Notes under the pieces: generated by a model
Seen by the model: only the letters and a program-made list of their open reading frames with translations
The model's database searches: none
Told to the model about the DNA's origin: nothing
Made by a program: the position numbers and the translations under genes
Source: Vesta saturnalis
Taxonomy: Eukaryota > Arthropoda > Insecta > Coleoptera > Lampyridae
Reading direction: 5' to 3'
DNA length: 64,000 bases
Assembly: GCA_036346205.1 (NCBI GenBank)
Contig: JARFJB010001671.1
Coordinates: 170,001 to 234,000, forward strand
Shown: positions 50,389 to 61,699 of the stretch, piece by piece
Numbering within the stretch: position 1 is the first letter of the stretch
How the letters are laid out: the number at the start of each line of letters is the position of its first letter

Positions 50389-51559
50389 TTACAGTAATAA
50401 TAGAAAATAATTATAAATTAGCCTATTGAGATTATTTACATTGTCTGCATCTCCATCATCAATTACGTAAGCCTCTGATGCTTCTGCTACAATATTTTCA
50501 TCCACAGGTTCAGATTGATTGCTATGTTGTGTAGAACTGCAGTAGCAATTCCAATTGTTTTTACTAAATTTTTGGACACCCTCATGCCCAATGAAAGAAC
50601 TGGAAAGCGTCTCTTCCAAACTTCATACTGCCTTTCCACTGTATTCCTTGTTTTAATATGTCAAGTGTTGTACAATTCCTGTGCATTATCAGTTGTGCGC
50701 AATAAACGAGTTAGCAAATATTCACTGTTTTGATAACCACCGTCCCCTAGGAGAAAGCAGCCTTTGTAGGTACCAGAATCAAAGGTATCTTTTATTAAAC
50801 TATTATTAAAAATAGTTTGATCGTGTGAGGAGCCTGGCCATCTAGCTACTATATTCAAAATTTTTAACTGATGATTGCAGAGGGTTTGTATATTATAACA
50901 AAAATAACCCTTTCTGTTACGGTACACTTCAGCATCATTGCCGCCTATAAAAAGTATAATTATTCAACATACGTTTATAACACAGCTAAGCAGTAAAACA
51001 TACCTGGAGACTGTATTTTTATGTGGGTACAATCAATTGTGGCTATAACTTTTGGAAACCTAGCTATTTTATAAAACCCTGCTTGCGTATCACGAATATC
51101 TTCTTCACAGCTTGGCATCTTTACAAATTGGTTATGCAATTTTGCAATCGCTTCAGATACTCTTAAAATTGTACGACCAGCTGTTGCTTTGGTAAGTCCC
51201 ATGAAGTCTCCTACTGAAATCTGCATGCTACCGGTAGCATAAAAGCGTTAATAATGATTGTTGCATTGCAGACAAACACTTATTCCTATTGCTACTAAAT
51301 TGTAGACTATTTTTAATGAGATCATGAATTACGTCTACCGTTCCCTTTGATAAACGAAATCTATCAAAAAACTCATCCTCTGTTAATGTCTCTCTATAAT
51401 CTGGACGAATTTTTATTATTTTTCGACGTCTTTTGTTACCTAAAAATTACATTAACGTCAATGTCGTGTATTTTATATTTTCTGTTATTACGTATGTACG
51501 TAGTTTAGTATTTCCTCATCAGAAGATTCACTGGTGAAATTTGACGAGCTTGATTCCAT
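50389..51559 (-). pseudogene. Harbinger DDE transposase (DDE_Tnp_4 type), spliced, minor lesions
   Basis: The start is chosen at 51559 (MESSSSNFTSESSDEEILNY). A likely intron runs from gtacgt to ttttag (about 51498-51436). The next exon carries FFDRFRLSKGTVDVIHDLI and then, after a one-base slip at a T5 run near 51245, FYATGSMQISVGDFMGLTKATAGR. ATIDCTHIKIQSPG gives the first catalytic Asp. An intron with clean gtatg...tatag borders (about 51001-50946) separates it from NDAEVYRNRKGYFCYNIQ. IVARWPGSSHDQTIF and FLLGDGGYQN (second Asp) follow, then TVERQYEVWKRRFPVLS (catalytic Glu, about 50640). The C-terminus shifts frame again near 50520 and ends DDGDADN-like. All three catalytic residues are kept. 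Only small indels separate this from an intact gene. Confidence 0.8.
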
Positions 51560-51782
51560 TATAGTAAAATCGTAGAAACCAAGAGTAAACTAACCTACAA
51601 ATTACAACTATGCGTCACACTAAATGAACCGTTAAAATTATAACTGGACAAATTTCGGTATTTAACCTTAACAGTCGTTTACTAGCTCAATGTCCTTTTA
51701 ATTTGTTGATAATACCGGTGTATAGCTTTTAAGCGTCGTTTAAACTTAAATGTTCTTTAAACGCGTTGATAATACCGGGCGT

Positions 51783-52009
51783 GAGCGCTCGTATTTTATA
51801 ATCTGCCGGTCTCTTTTCAGGCATCTAGTAAGTGACTGAATTCATTTCCGTCATTTAGTAAGTGACTAAATATTTTTCAATCACTTAGAACTTATCTAAA
51901 CATTTCAGTCAATTAGGTACAAATTGCGTACGTGTTTAGCAATAACACCACCTACTTTATTTTAATAAAAATGTGTTTATTGAAACAAGTTGTAGAAGCG
52001 TAACATTTA
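51783..52009. other. Short flank with a ~29-bp direct repeat
   Basis: 'tagtaagtgactgaattcat' and 'tagtaagtgactaaatattt' are two copies of a small motif at about 51828 and 51857. Otherwise featureless. Confidence 0.5.
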
Positions 52010-53536
52010 CTATACTCCGTTTAACGAACAGATTCAGTAAATGCTCCTCCTACAAATTTGCAGGTGCATGCTACTAACTGCGCATAAGCCTTGTTCACAA
52101 CCATCAAAAAATTACTTTCTGGGTAATACAGTAGTTGAATTACATTCAACGGTTCTTTAATGTATGCATATGAATTATTGTAGTCCCTAAAATGTATAAT
52201 TATTTGGTTTTAACTGTAATCAAGTAATAAACATATTTAGAAATATAAATATTTTAAAATCACACATTTTTACGAATCAAAATTCTCTGTCACCAATGAA
52301 TCGCTTTTAATACGGTTTGAAAACAAGCATCTTTAGTCTATGGGAATGTTGACATGCTGCACATGACTCGTTAATGTTTACCAATCTGTCAAATCTCATA
52401 TGAAGTCGTCATATTGTCAAGGCACGTATTTTGGAAATCGAAAAATAACATTAATTTATTTGTCTGTAAAAAGCCATAAGTCGGTCAGATAAATAGTAAA
52501 TGAATAGAACTTTAAGCTTACATTTTATTTTTATAAGAATTTACAAGTCAACTCCTTGTTGATGTCACAAGTGTTTGTTTATCTAAACAAGCTGCAAAAT
52601 GCAATTATGTTACAGTTGAGAAAAACCCATTTATTCTTTAATAATTGCCACAAAAACTTTATCATAAGTAGTGCCTCAATTCACAATTCTTCTTGTAGCT
52701 GCATCTGTATTTTTTACTAAGTCTGTAAATAAAGCACAACAGGTCAGTCTTGTTCGGAGTCTGATGAAGAAGAGTCATCGCCTAACTGGATGATCAATGG
52801 CTCCACTTGAACTTCTATAGTGATACCCAATTGCCATATATCTTCTTCCACAGTTTGCACGTGTCTAATGGCATTTTTCCAGATGTATCGTTTTGTTCAA
52901 AGAAGGAATGGGCACGCCTAAGATTACTCTGAGTTTCATCGTCAATGTTGTACAAAATTGCTAATTGTCGGTGGTACACAGTCGGAGGGTGTAATACATG
53001 TCTTTGCTTGTACTCACATAAAATGTTGTACACACTTTTATCTGTAATACCTAAAATGATAAAGTAATGAATAAAATATGTTTTTATAAAGTTATTATGT
53101 TACCTGCCGCTTTTGCTGTAAATGCACCATTTTCAGTCTTGTTTGCTGTTTGGGTTTTCTTCAATACAAACTTTAAAAAACTTTAAGATTCGCTCCTTTT
53201 CGTCAACGGAAAAATGACTGGCCGGGCGTTTTTTCGGGGGCGAAAGGTTTCGTTGACCCATAATAAATGTAATTGCTAATAGGCTACAAAATTTTAGCTA
53301 GTATTGAAAAATACTGTTTTTGAAAATGAAAACTACAAGAGCAAAAGCTTTAACCAAAATGAAGAATGAAAACACAAATGCTAAATGACAAATTACTTTG
53401 ACATTTATAGGTTAATATAATACAAAATTTTTCGTGGTTATGTGAACCCAGCTAACCAATAGAAATGTGTCATTTAAATTTGGCGCTAACTCGTAGGAGG
53501 AGCACTTACTGAATCTGTTCGTTAAACGGAGAATAG
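52010..53536 (-). mobile_element. IS630/Tc1-like deletion derivative, TA target duplication
   Basis: The left end ctatactccgtttaacgaac (52010) and the reversed right end ctattctccgtttaacgaac (to 53536) match through 'agattcagtaa(a/g)tgctcctcctac', about 43 bp. Both are flanked by TA (52008-52009, 53537-53538). It carries one short minus-strand gene that joins the start and end of a transposase without its catalytic core. It is therefore a non-autonomous derivative that could only move with help from a full copy elsewhere. Confidence 0.8.
52744..53261 (-). pseudogene. IS630/Tc1-like transposase ends fused, catalytic core missing
   Basis: The start MGQRNLSPPKKRPASHFSVDEKERILKFF (53261) fits a DNA-binding N-terminus. 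After a slip at a T6 run, the frame reads TQTANKTENGAFTAKAAG. A small intron with gtaaca...ttttag borders (about 53103-53050) leads to ITDKSVYNILCEYK, a helix-turn-helix-like segment. The sequence then goes through HSFFEQN to, in another frame, IWKNAIRHVQTVEEDIWQLG. It ends VEPLIIQLGDDSSSSDSEQD at 52744. This tail (WxxxIxHxxxxE..., then ..PIII.LG.DSS) is typical of IS630/Tc1-like transposases of insects. The three catalytic acidic residues are gone, which explains the short element. Confidence 0.65.
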
Positions 53537-53539
53537 TAC

Positions 53540-53925
53540 ATTTTAATTTAGCTTTAAAACAGTAACATATATTGCCGGCACATTGTTTGAGGTTTTACAA
53601 TTGCACTGTTTAAACCCTTGCCATGAAATATTGATTGTTCTCGAATCATTTCTGTTACAGATAGCAATTTATCTTCTGAAACATCTGTAATCTAAAATTA
53701 ATATAGCAAAATTATTCATTTATAATTTTGAAATGTTAAATAATAAAATGCCAGTATTTCATTTATCTCAATTGGAGCTAATTCGTTTCTATATAAGCAT
53801 CTTTTTGTAACGCCATATTTTGTCCCTACTTTATTTCATTCTCGCACCATTATCTACTAGTTTGTCAACCCTAATTCTGGACGTTTGCTTCCCTTCTCCA
53901 GACCCATTTTTGCCCTAAACACACT
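53540..53925. other. No recognised gene
   Basis: A+T-rich flank between two mobile elements, with no structure seen. Confidence 0.4.
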
Positions 53926-53929
53926 CTCG

Positions 53930-54810
53930 ATACAACCAGAAAGTGGTCCGATCTGCGTATTACTTTTGATTCTTTCACCAGGTTTCTAAGCCGTTCGTCA
54001 TACACTATTAAGTCTATCATACTTTGAGATTAACCTCTTTGCCATGTATACATATGCACATTTTTATGTTTAAACCACGTATTAGATACAAACAGGTTTC
54101 TCTCCACACAGATGTTCAGCAGGTATTCACCATTCTCATTGACTTTCCTAGAACGCGTTCATTATGTTCTCTTTGCACACGCACCCATCCGTTCATATCC
54201 CCCACTATCATCACTCTTTCGTTTGGCTTACATACGTTCAACACTCTCTCAACTTCATTCCAGAAGTTCTCACGCTTCTGCTCTCTTTCTCCATTCACCG
54301 GTGCATAACATGCAATAAGAAAAGTTCTTCGAAACTGCACTTTCATTCTAACCATATTACCCGGGGAGATACCAATTCGTACTGTTTAACACATCTTTTC
54401 GCTCTTTCACTTATGATCATCCCATCTCCTTTTGCGCCTTGCACTTCAGTCCTAACTCCTGATCATAGTGCCAGGCTGCCATCCTCCATCTCCACAGCAT
54501 CCTTTCCTTTGCGCTTTGTCTCCGATATACACAGAATATCAAGGTGTCTTTCGTACATTACGTTCGCAATTTCAAATTCTTTACCATACATACCTCTAAC
54601 ATTATACGTATCGACTCGCCATTCATTCCTTACACAGTCGTCAGCAACGAGGCCTGTCTGTCTCGACCTTGACCGCCCCTTGTAGCCAGGTCGATCCGAG
54701 GCAATTGTATTATTCTCTTGAGTAATACCATAGCAAGCAAACCAGTTACTGGCCAAATCGTGCCCCGGACGATGTAGCATTCCCTACTAACGGTATCGCC
54801 CTGCTACCGG
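53930..54810 (-). pseudogene. LINE 5' region and endonuclease domain, RTE-like, copy 3
   Basis: From 54780 leftward: a leader translated as MLHRPGHDLASNWF, then WRVDTYNVRGMYGKEFEI and HLDILCISETKRKGKD (54610-54490). These are the first two blocks of an apurinic-type endonuclease, with the catalytic Glu in SETK. 54355-54116 gives IACYAPVNGEREQKRENFWNEVERVLNV and MIVGDMNGWVR, the (Y.P) and (GD.N) blocks. The sequence continues to NTC and a WF-containing segment until about 53985. The final SDH block and the RT are not present. It is the longest of three copies (others at 23.2 and 25.6 kb). Confidence 0.75.
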
Positions 54811-55009
54811 ACAGTTATTTGTCTACTGTCACGACATAACAGATCGTATACTTACTGTATGAATCTCAAAATGTACATATATACATTCTCTTACCTACCC
54901 TTCAATCACATTACGTTTCAATATTGCTCCATCAGCGATTCCTGGCTCCGCGACCCTCATCGTACTTGCCACGTTGTAAACGAACATAATTAGTTTGTCT
55001 TGACAATAT
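54811..55009. other. Short spacer, nothing seen
   Basis: No coding or repeat signal. Confidence 0.4.
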
Positions 55010-56090
55010 TTACATATTATCAAATTGACTGTCATGACTGAAATTATTTAAACCATGCTCAATTAGCCTTGTATCAAAGCTACGTTCTGTGGTTCCAATG
55101 TTTTCTACAAGAACCAGATAACTTATACACTCCGAAAGATGATAATGGGTTTGAAACATCTTTTGGTGACTTTAAATGTTCTTTAATTTTTCTCGTAGGT
55201 TTAAAAACACCGCAATGCCATGATTAATTAGCATTTTTTCAATTCTCTCTGTAACATTAGTTAAAAAAGGAACAGAAGCAGTACCAACGTTGAGCACTGG
55301 CTTTCCTTCATGATTATGTTTAGTACGTGTAGTAACATCATTAGTATCTTTAAGTGAATATCAAATCATTCAAAAATTCAGGATCACAAATTCGTTTTGC
55401 TCGATTCACTAAAGATTTAATTACACCAATTTTTTGACGTGGATGGTAGTTTGATAATTTATGAAGCTATTTATACTTGTGTGTCGGCTTTCTGTACACC
55501 TTAAAAGATATTGAATTATTAGTTTTAGATATTAGTGCGTCAAGAAGTGGTAAACCTCTATTAGCTTCTTTTTCTGTGGTAAACTGGATGCTAGAATGTA
55601 TATCATTTATAAAATTTAAAAATTGATGTAGTAGGTTGTCTCAATGTCTCCATATAATATATGTATCATCTACATATCTGTACCAACCTAAAGGTTGTTT
55701 AGGGGAATATTGTAAAGTTAACGTTTCAAAGGTTCTTATGTGCATTTTACAACGCTGTTGCTTTAAAATTTTCCATGTAAACATTGGTTTTAACAGGACT
55801 AAGAGGGCTACCCATTTTTACACCATCAGGCTGTAGAATCCTTTGGTAGTTCACGATAAGTCCGTGATTCCAACAGTTGTTCTAGTTTAATGTTATCTTT
55901 ACCTTTATCTGACTGTAATATTATATTTCTATTACGTTTAAGATCAAATAGAGTATGGTACTGACGAAAGGATAAGTTTCCCTTTTGAGATTTTGTTTTA
56001 CATAGTATGTTAACGGTTTTATATTTAACTTCATTAGCAGCCTCAGAAGGTAACGATTTAATAGAATTTAACAATTTGAGTAAGCCTTTA
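55010..56090 (-). pseudogene. Penelope-like retroelement, RT plus GIY-YIG remnant
   Basis: From 56074: LFDLKRNRNIILQSDKGKDN and YRELPKDST are the N-terminal PLE RT segment, with (L+.N..I...DKG) before (Y..L..D.T). The catalytic box YRYVDDTYIIW reads near 55660-55685 with both Asp residues intact. NFINDIHSSIQFTTEKEANR, LPLLDALISKTNNSISF and YRKPTHKYK (55620-55480) follow, then NYHPRQKIGVIKSLVNRAKR. TNVTERIEKMLINHGI and, in another frame, SFGVYKLSGSC (about 55145-55115) mark the start of the GIY-YIG endonuclease domain, whose later part is broken. PLEs have this RT-then-endonuclease order. At least five frame changes or stops make it inactive. Confidence 0.85.
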
Positions 56091-56249
56091 ACTTAGCCTG
56101 CAGACAAACCCACCATCTGTGGTTTATCCATCCCTTCATAACTTTTGACTCAGCCAACAAAAATATATAAATAAGTATGATTTCTGCAAGGGTTCTTAGA
56201 GCTGATTGCAAGGGCTCTAGGTTCTCATTAGAAGTTTGTCCCCTCGAGG

Positions 56250-58767
56250 AGTGCCTTGAACTAGTTATCGAATTGGGGATCATCGGAGGATCGGAAAATG
56301 GATTGGAGGTGATGACCAAAGTAATCGGCCTTTCCTTGGTCGGAGGAGATTAGGTTGCCCTGTAGGTTGGTTAGGTGAGATTTAGGGTTGACTTTCGTTC
56401 TGGTCAGTTTATCGAACTGTTGCAAGAAGAGTGTACCATTTCTATAATCTTGCTGGGTGGTATTTTGGTCCAGAAGTCTTCGGCGTGTTTGTTGGCTTCT
56501 CGCCTGATTAAGGCGTTAAGGCATTCGGTCTTGAGAGAGCCGGGTCCCTAGATCGCAAGAATTGACGATAGATTCGTCTTTTCTCTTTGATCTAGTTCAC
56601 GACGTGCCGTGGGAGCGGTTTGTGGGAAGTGTCGATGTTTTTTAGCAGAGATATCGACCTCTTCTGTAATTGCGGAAGTTAAGCCTCTAATGGCTATCTC
56701 AAGATCTTGGGTCGTTTGACGATTGGGTGTAGGAAGGTTGTTGGAGATGTGTTCGGGGAACACATTCCAGTCTGTTTTTGAAAAATCTTTAATGACTGTG
56801 TGTTGAGGAGGTATAGGGGGAGCTGGACAAAATGAAGTTTTTACCAGCAGTGGTATGTGATCTGATGTGATCCTGGTGCCTAGAACGCACTCACGATCAA
56901 AATAATGAGCTATGGGTTCGGAAATTATGTATGTTGACTGTGTGTTGGCGATTCGCAAGAGTGGCAACTGTAACAGAGCCGACAATAGCTTGTTGCCGTT
57001 GCCATTAGTTGCGGTGTCACCGAATTAAATGTGGCTGGCATTGAAATCACCTAGGATGACAGCATTAGGGAGGCTGGAGGCGTAAATTAAAAAGTCATCG
57101 GATAGGGTGTTATGGCCGGGCGGATTGTAATATAAAATGAATACTATCGGAGTGGGGAAGTGCACAAGTCACAACAACGCATTCGAGATGCTGCAGCTGC
57201 GCAGGAAGTTGAAAAGGAATGGATAGGAAGCAATTTTTAATTAACAAGGCGGTTCCGTGTTGGTTGTTATTCAGGAAGGTGTGATATGTGTTGAAATTAA
57301 GTGTGCATCTGTTAATGAGCTTTGTTTCTGTGATGGAAAGAATAATATGTATTTTATGTTTGTGTAGAAAAATAAGAAGCGTATCCGACGAACGCCCTTG
57401 GCATTAACGGTCCCTGTTAGGATATCCATTTTAGGAGGGAGTTAAGGATTGGATTGTCGGATTACGGAGACCTTCATCCGCGTACTGGATACGCAGGTGC
57501 CGATTCTCGTTGGGAGAAGAATTGGGAGAGCGCATCTAGGATGCATGCAACCTTATTTCACCGGTCGGGGAACATGTGGAAAAGGGTGTGGGTTAGGACT
57601 TGCAGGAAGTCTTTAATAGTAGGAGATCGGTGTCGGGGGTGGGTTTGAGGTGGGCGGTGTCTTCCGAGTCGGACTTTCGGAAAACAGGACGAGTTCGAGG
57701 GTTGCTATCTTCGACGGGGACTGGGAGGTTCCCGTCGCTCCTGGCACTTAAAGGAAAAGGTAGGGTAAGCTTCCCTGCAGTTGTTATACCTTGGGTTAAC
57801 CGAGGATTTGCACGAGAATGATCTGTGGCTTTCGCCACAGTTAGGGCGTCGCATGGAGCGGGAAGGGCACTCCTCTGCGGAATGTCCCACCTGCGTGCAG
57901 GTAGAACAATACTTGGGGAGAGATAAGGGATGGTTCGCAACCATAGTGTCGCCCGAGCATGAAAACACCTCGTGCGAGGAGGAAGTCGAGGGTGGTTCTG
58001 AATGGGGTTATGACGCGGACTAGGGATCTGAGAGTGTCCGTAATCTTAGAGGTGATACGAACGACCTTGCTCACTTGTGGAGGATCTATCGCATCACGGA
58101 TCTGTTCCGCCAGGACGTCCTTATCTACGTGACGAATCACGGAAAGGTGTCTAGGAGTGGAGTTGGAGCGGATCGGAGAGTTGGGTAAGGGTGACGGTGG
58201 GATAGCCGAAGTGGTGTCGCTGTCTAAGCTGTGTACCATCCGGCAAGGGAGAGGAGGCCTCTAAGAGACAGGTGTGGTTGTGGTTAAACGTTAAGTTTAA
58301 CCAGGGATGGTTTAGGGGTTTAAGGGAATAGGGATTTCTGTACATTTATGAATTTCGGGATATTGCGGATGCAATACCTCGAATACTGAGAGCGGGCGGG
58401 ATTAGGATTGGGGGAAACGGGTGTAGAAATCACGGCAGGGATAGGTGGCTGTGCGGGTGTGGGTAAGAGGGCGGGTTTGTGTGCTTGTGCGGGTTTGTGT
58501 GTGCGTGTATGCGGGTTTCTGTGTGTGCGGGTTTATGTGGGTTAATGGAGGCGGTGGAACGTGTAGAGATGTAGTAATGTGTGGATGAGGTGGACATGGA
58601 CGTGGCGTTTGAATGGAATCGTGTACGTGAGGATGGTGGTGGCGAGGCGAGGGTGTGTGCGTATGTGAGGGTTGTGTGTGCTGTAGGTGTAGGTGTAGGT
58701 GGACGGGCTGCGTGGGGGTTGGGGATACAACCGTTACGGTAGCACGTTGGCGACGGTCCTTAACCAT
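56250..58767 (-). pseudogene. Jockey-like LINE, ORF1 and endonuclease half
   Basis: 58767-58402 is a Pro/His/Thr-rich frame (MVKDRRQRATVTVVSP...) that could be the ORF1 start. 58239-57850 gives VIRHVDKDVLAEQIRDAIDPP and DFLLARGVFMLGRHYGCEP, the Gag-like RNA-binding region. Zinc knuckles follow: CSTCTQVGHSAEEC is complete, and two later ones have lost their first Cys. ORF2 has VILGDFNASHI (about 57035-57065; endonuclease GDFNA motif). 56985-56548 has TRITSDHIPLLVKTSF, with the catalytic His in SDH. The copy ends near 56255, before the RT, and borders the Penelope-like remnant. Its family is probably that of the LINE at 47.3-49.1 kb: the two cover complementary halves, so this is inferred, not shown. 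Confidence 0.75.
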
Positions 58768-58779
58768 CGCGGTTGTTGT

Positions 58780-59536
58780 TATTAAGGTTTTGAAAAAGGA
58801 GTAAAGAAAGAAATTGTTTTAAAGAAAGGCCGAGTCTCCGCCTTGTATACTCTGAGTACTTATTATCAATATTAATTATACTACTTGTTAACGTGGAACG
58901 AAAATTTCAACTTTTGCTCTTGCGCAAAAAAAGGGATACGATGACCTGCGTTAAATATTATAAATATAATGCATGTAAACAGTGGTGTATTTATATATTT
59001 CAAGGTTATGTGCGACTGAGCAAAGCAATGGGGGTATAGTGCAGGCTATTTACACTGTCTGCGTTTATTCAACTTATATAAGAGTACAAGTCAGTACGTG
59101 TATGGCGTGATATTATGTGCCACGTGTTCATACGTATTATACTGTTTCGTATAGTGTTTTTTGCACGATAGAACGATTTCAGTTAGTTACCGGGTTTTTT
59201 GCGAGATCAGAAGGTTGTTTTTACTGGTGACTAGGATACACAAGTCGGGTAAGTAATTCACTTACCGTGCATGTAGCGCGGTAAGTTTAAATCTATATAT
59301 TTCACAACAATAGGAACAAAAAATTTGGACATTTCTATTTAAAACGTCACTTTTGACATTTCGTTTATTTAGTAGAAATTAAATAATTTCAATTGTAGTA
59401 AATTTAATACAATCGTGCAAAAAACAATATGAGCATCACGAACATTAAGGGTTGTACCGGTCTCCGGCCAAACATGGCCGTCGACCGGTAAACATCCCTT
59501 ACTGTTCTTGATACTCAATATACTATTACAGTTGTT
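58780..59536. other. No recognised gene
   Basis: An A+T-rich flank to the left of the next pseudogene. 'accggtctccggccaaacat' and 'ggccgtcgaccggt' near 59457-59490 form an imperfect inverted repeat (accggt...accggt). Confidence 0.4.
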
Positions 59537-61695
59537 ATGAAGTCGCAAACAAAGGAAGACACCTTTTGTGTAGTATTTGGTGCACCAAAAAAACTAAGCG
59601 AACGTATATTACCAACTTACGATGATGTAATCAGACATTTTTTATGGATCAGATATCAGTTAAAACTAACTTCTAAGAAAGAACCGAATGCTTCTGAAAT
59701 AACAAAGTTATTTGGGGAAAGTTTGAAAGAGCTTTGGATTAAGGCTTCGTTGCCCGTTTTATCAGACAAGCGAATTACGGATGTGATAAAACGTATTACA
59801 ACAAGTAACTTTAAAAAAACCTTTGAAAAGTAGAAAGACCGATGTTGTTTCCAATAAAGTGAAAGAGTTCCAACACCATACCAATGGTACCCTTTTTGAT
59901 GTAACTATGTGTAAATGTGCCAATTTGAGTTTATGCAATTACAAGGTCAAAGTGCCTCTTAAACGCAGAGTTTTTACTAGACTAGCGAACCGAACGTAAA
60001 ATGGCAATTAGTTCAGTAGATGTAATTGAAAGTAAGAAAATTGAAAAAAAAACTAGCTAGAAAGTCAAGAGATGCGTCTGAAATATTAAAAAGAAAAACT
60101 CAACCCAAAAGTACCATACAATAGGTTGCATTGTCAGAATCTGACCTTTCTGATAAAGACTCAGATGCAGAAGACACTACCGATAAAGGTTATTATGAGA
60201 ATCCAATTTCGTCAACGTCACAATCAACAGAAACGGTTGGACAAATGAGAATTTAATTGACAAAATTAGCAAAAGCCTGTGACAGAACAGGTGTTTCTGA
60301 TAGAACCGTGGCAATAATAGCTTCAGTTGTTTTGGAAGATCTTAAAATAATTACTCCCAGCGATTCAACAAAAATAATTTATGTAAGTAAAATACGTCAT
60401 GCTAGAAAGATGGAGACATCAGAATATCAAAGCAGAGATAAAGAAGTTGTAACCGGTTTGTTTTTTGACGGTCGCAAAGATAAAACAATACTTTATAGAA
60501 AAACCGTTACCGAAGAACATATTGTGTTAATTTCAGAGCCCGGGTCGAAATATCTTGTTCATGTGCGCCGTTATCCGGATCCGCATTAAATATTAAAAAA
60601 GATTTTTAGAGGAAAAGACAAACTTTTCAGATTTAGTTGCTATAGGTTGCGACGGGACAGAGGTGAATACAAGGAACAAAAATGGCGCCATAAGAATGCT
60701 GGAATTGTATCTTAAGCTACCACAGGAAAAGCCAATTCAATCTGAAAACTTACCAGAGCTTGTTCCTGGCCATTTCAGTACTGACCAAAAATATTTATGG
60801 GACATATGCCAGGCTGTTATGTCCGGTGTTTTCTCGGAGAGTTTAACATGAAGAAACGGAGGTAAATAATCTCATTCTCGTGCGCTTACACCACCGAATA
60901 GAATATTAAAACTTTATGTTTCTCCAGGTAGTGTAACAAGGGAGTTACAAATATTAAGCGAATATGTTGTTAAAGTTTGTGCACCGGTGAGGTTTCATAT
61001 CAAGCTCAAGCGTCATGTAAAGAAGGTCCCCGCCATTTGTTAAACATGATTAAGTGGTCCAGATGTTTTGATAAAGGTGTTCTAGAAATTAATAATCCAG
61101 TAGTACAAAGAAATGGTTTTTACGCCAATCCAGAAAATATTTTAATTTCAATGGGGACAGACTAATCTAAAAGTGTGAGACTATTAGGTTATCGTCGCCT
61201 ACTAAAAATACGCCGACAAGTGAAGGATAAAAATATTATCTTAGTTACTATTCCGAAAATTAACTTTAATGCAACAGACTTTGTGGAGCTCGTTGATTAG
61301 CAGTATTGCGAACGGAACCCCCATTGTTAAGTAGTATATCAAACGCAGATATTTTAAGAGACCCTAGTAAAATGGAAATAGTTCGATACCCATGTAATTC
61401 TCAAGCCGTTGAACAGTGTGTTAAACTCGTAACTGAAGCTTCCATGGCAGTCTGTGGAGAACACAACCGGGATGGATTTATCATGTCAAGAGTGGACTCG
61501 CGACAACAAATGCCACATTTCAATACAAAGAGTGAGTACTTACTATATGTAGATAATAATTACATTTACCATAAAACCGCTAATATAGAAATTTTGGGAG
61601 GTGGAGGAAAGTGGTGGAAGGAGTTGGTGGAACTCGAAACGCAGCCACCGCCACGTGGTGAGTTCTGGGTTGTCTTTTATGATCATAAATCATAA
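59537..61695 (+). pseudogene. Decayed member of an unnamed arthropod repeat-gene family (RNase H-like transposase suspected)
   Basis: Collinear pieces in shifting frames: 59537-59833 (MKSQTKEDTFCVVFG..., YDDVIRHFLWIR); a Cys-containing stretch FDVTMCKCANLSLCNYKV (about 59890-59950); 60257-60589 with KACDRTGVSDRTVAIIAS, TGLFFDGRKDKTILYRK and EEHIVLISEPGSKYLVHV; VAIGCDGTEVNT (about 60635); FSTDQKYLWDICQAV; SHSR...NRILKLYVSP (about 60880); ILSEYVVKVCAP; NPVVQRNGFYANPENILISM; and VRYPCNSQAVEQCVKLVTEASMAVCGEHNRDGFI (61380-61475). I recall this motif order from multi-copy uncharacterised proteins of insects. The (CDGT) and (SRW..T)-like blocks suggest an RNase H-like fold, but this is inference. 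A region between ELYLKLP and ENLPELV seems deleted. No terminal repeats were found. Confidence 0.5.
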
Positions 61696-61699
61696 AATT

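Larger units (their letters stand above)
49104..51782. mobile_element. PIF/Harbinger transposon, two-gene, nearly complete
   Basis: Terminal repeats are acgcccggtattatcaatga at 49104 and, at the right end, the complement of acgcccggtattatcaacg ending at 51782. The right end has a second, diverged copy of the terminal motif about 65 bp further in (ttgataataccggtg). Inside are a Myb/SANT-like gene on the plus strand and a DDE transposase on the minus strand, converging with only about 60 bp between their stops. This is the standard Harbinger plan. The element interrupts or abuts the LINE on its left. A 3-bp target duplication was not clear: TAG at the left against GAG at the right. Confidence 0.85.

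Noticed and set aside
58402..58767. Pro/His/Thr-rich frame as an independent gene
   Set aside because: It is collinear with LINE ORF1 and rich in simple ACAC codons; treated as the ORF1 N-terminus at most.
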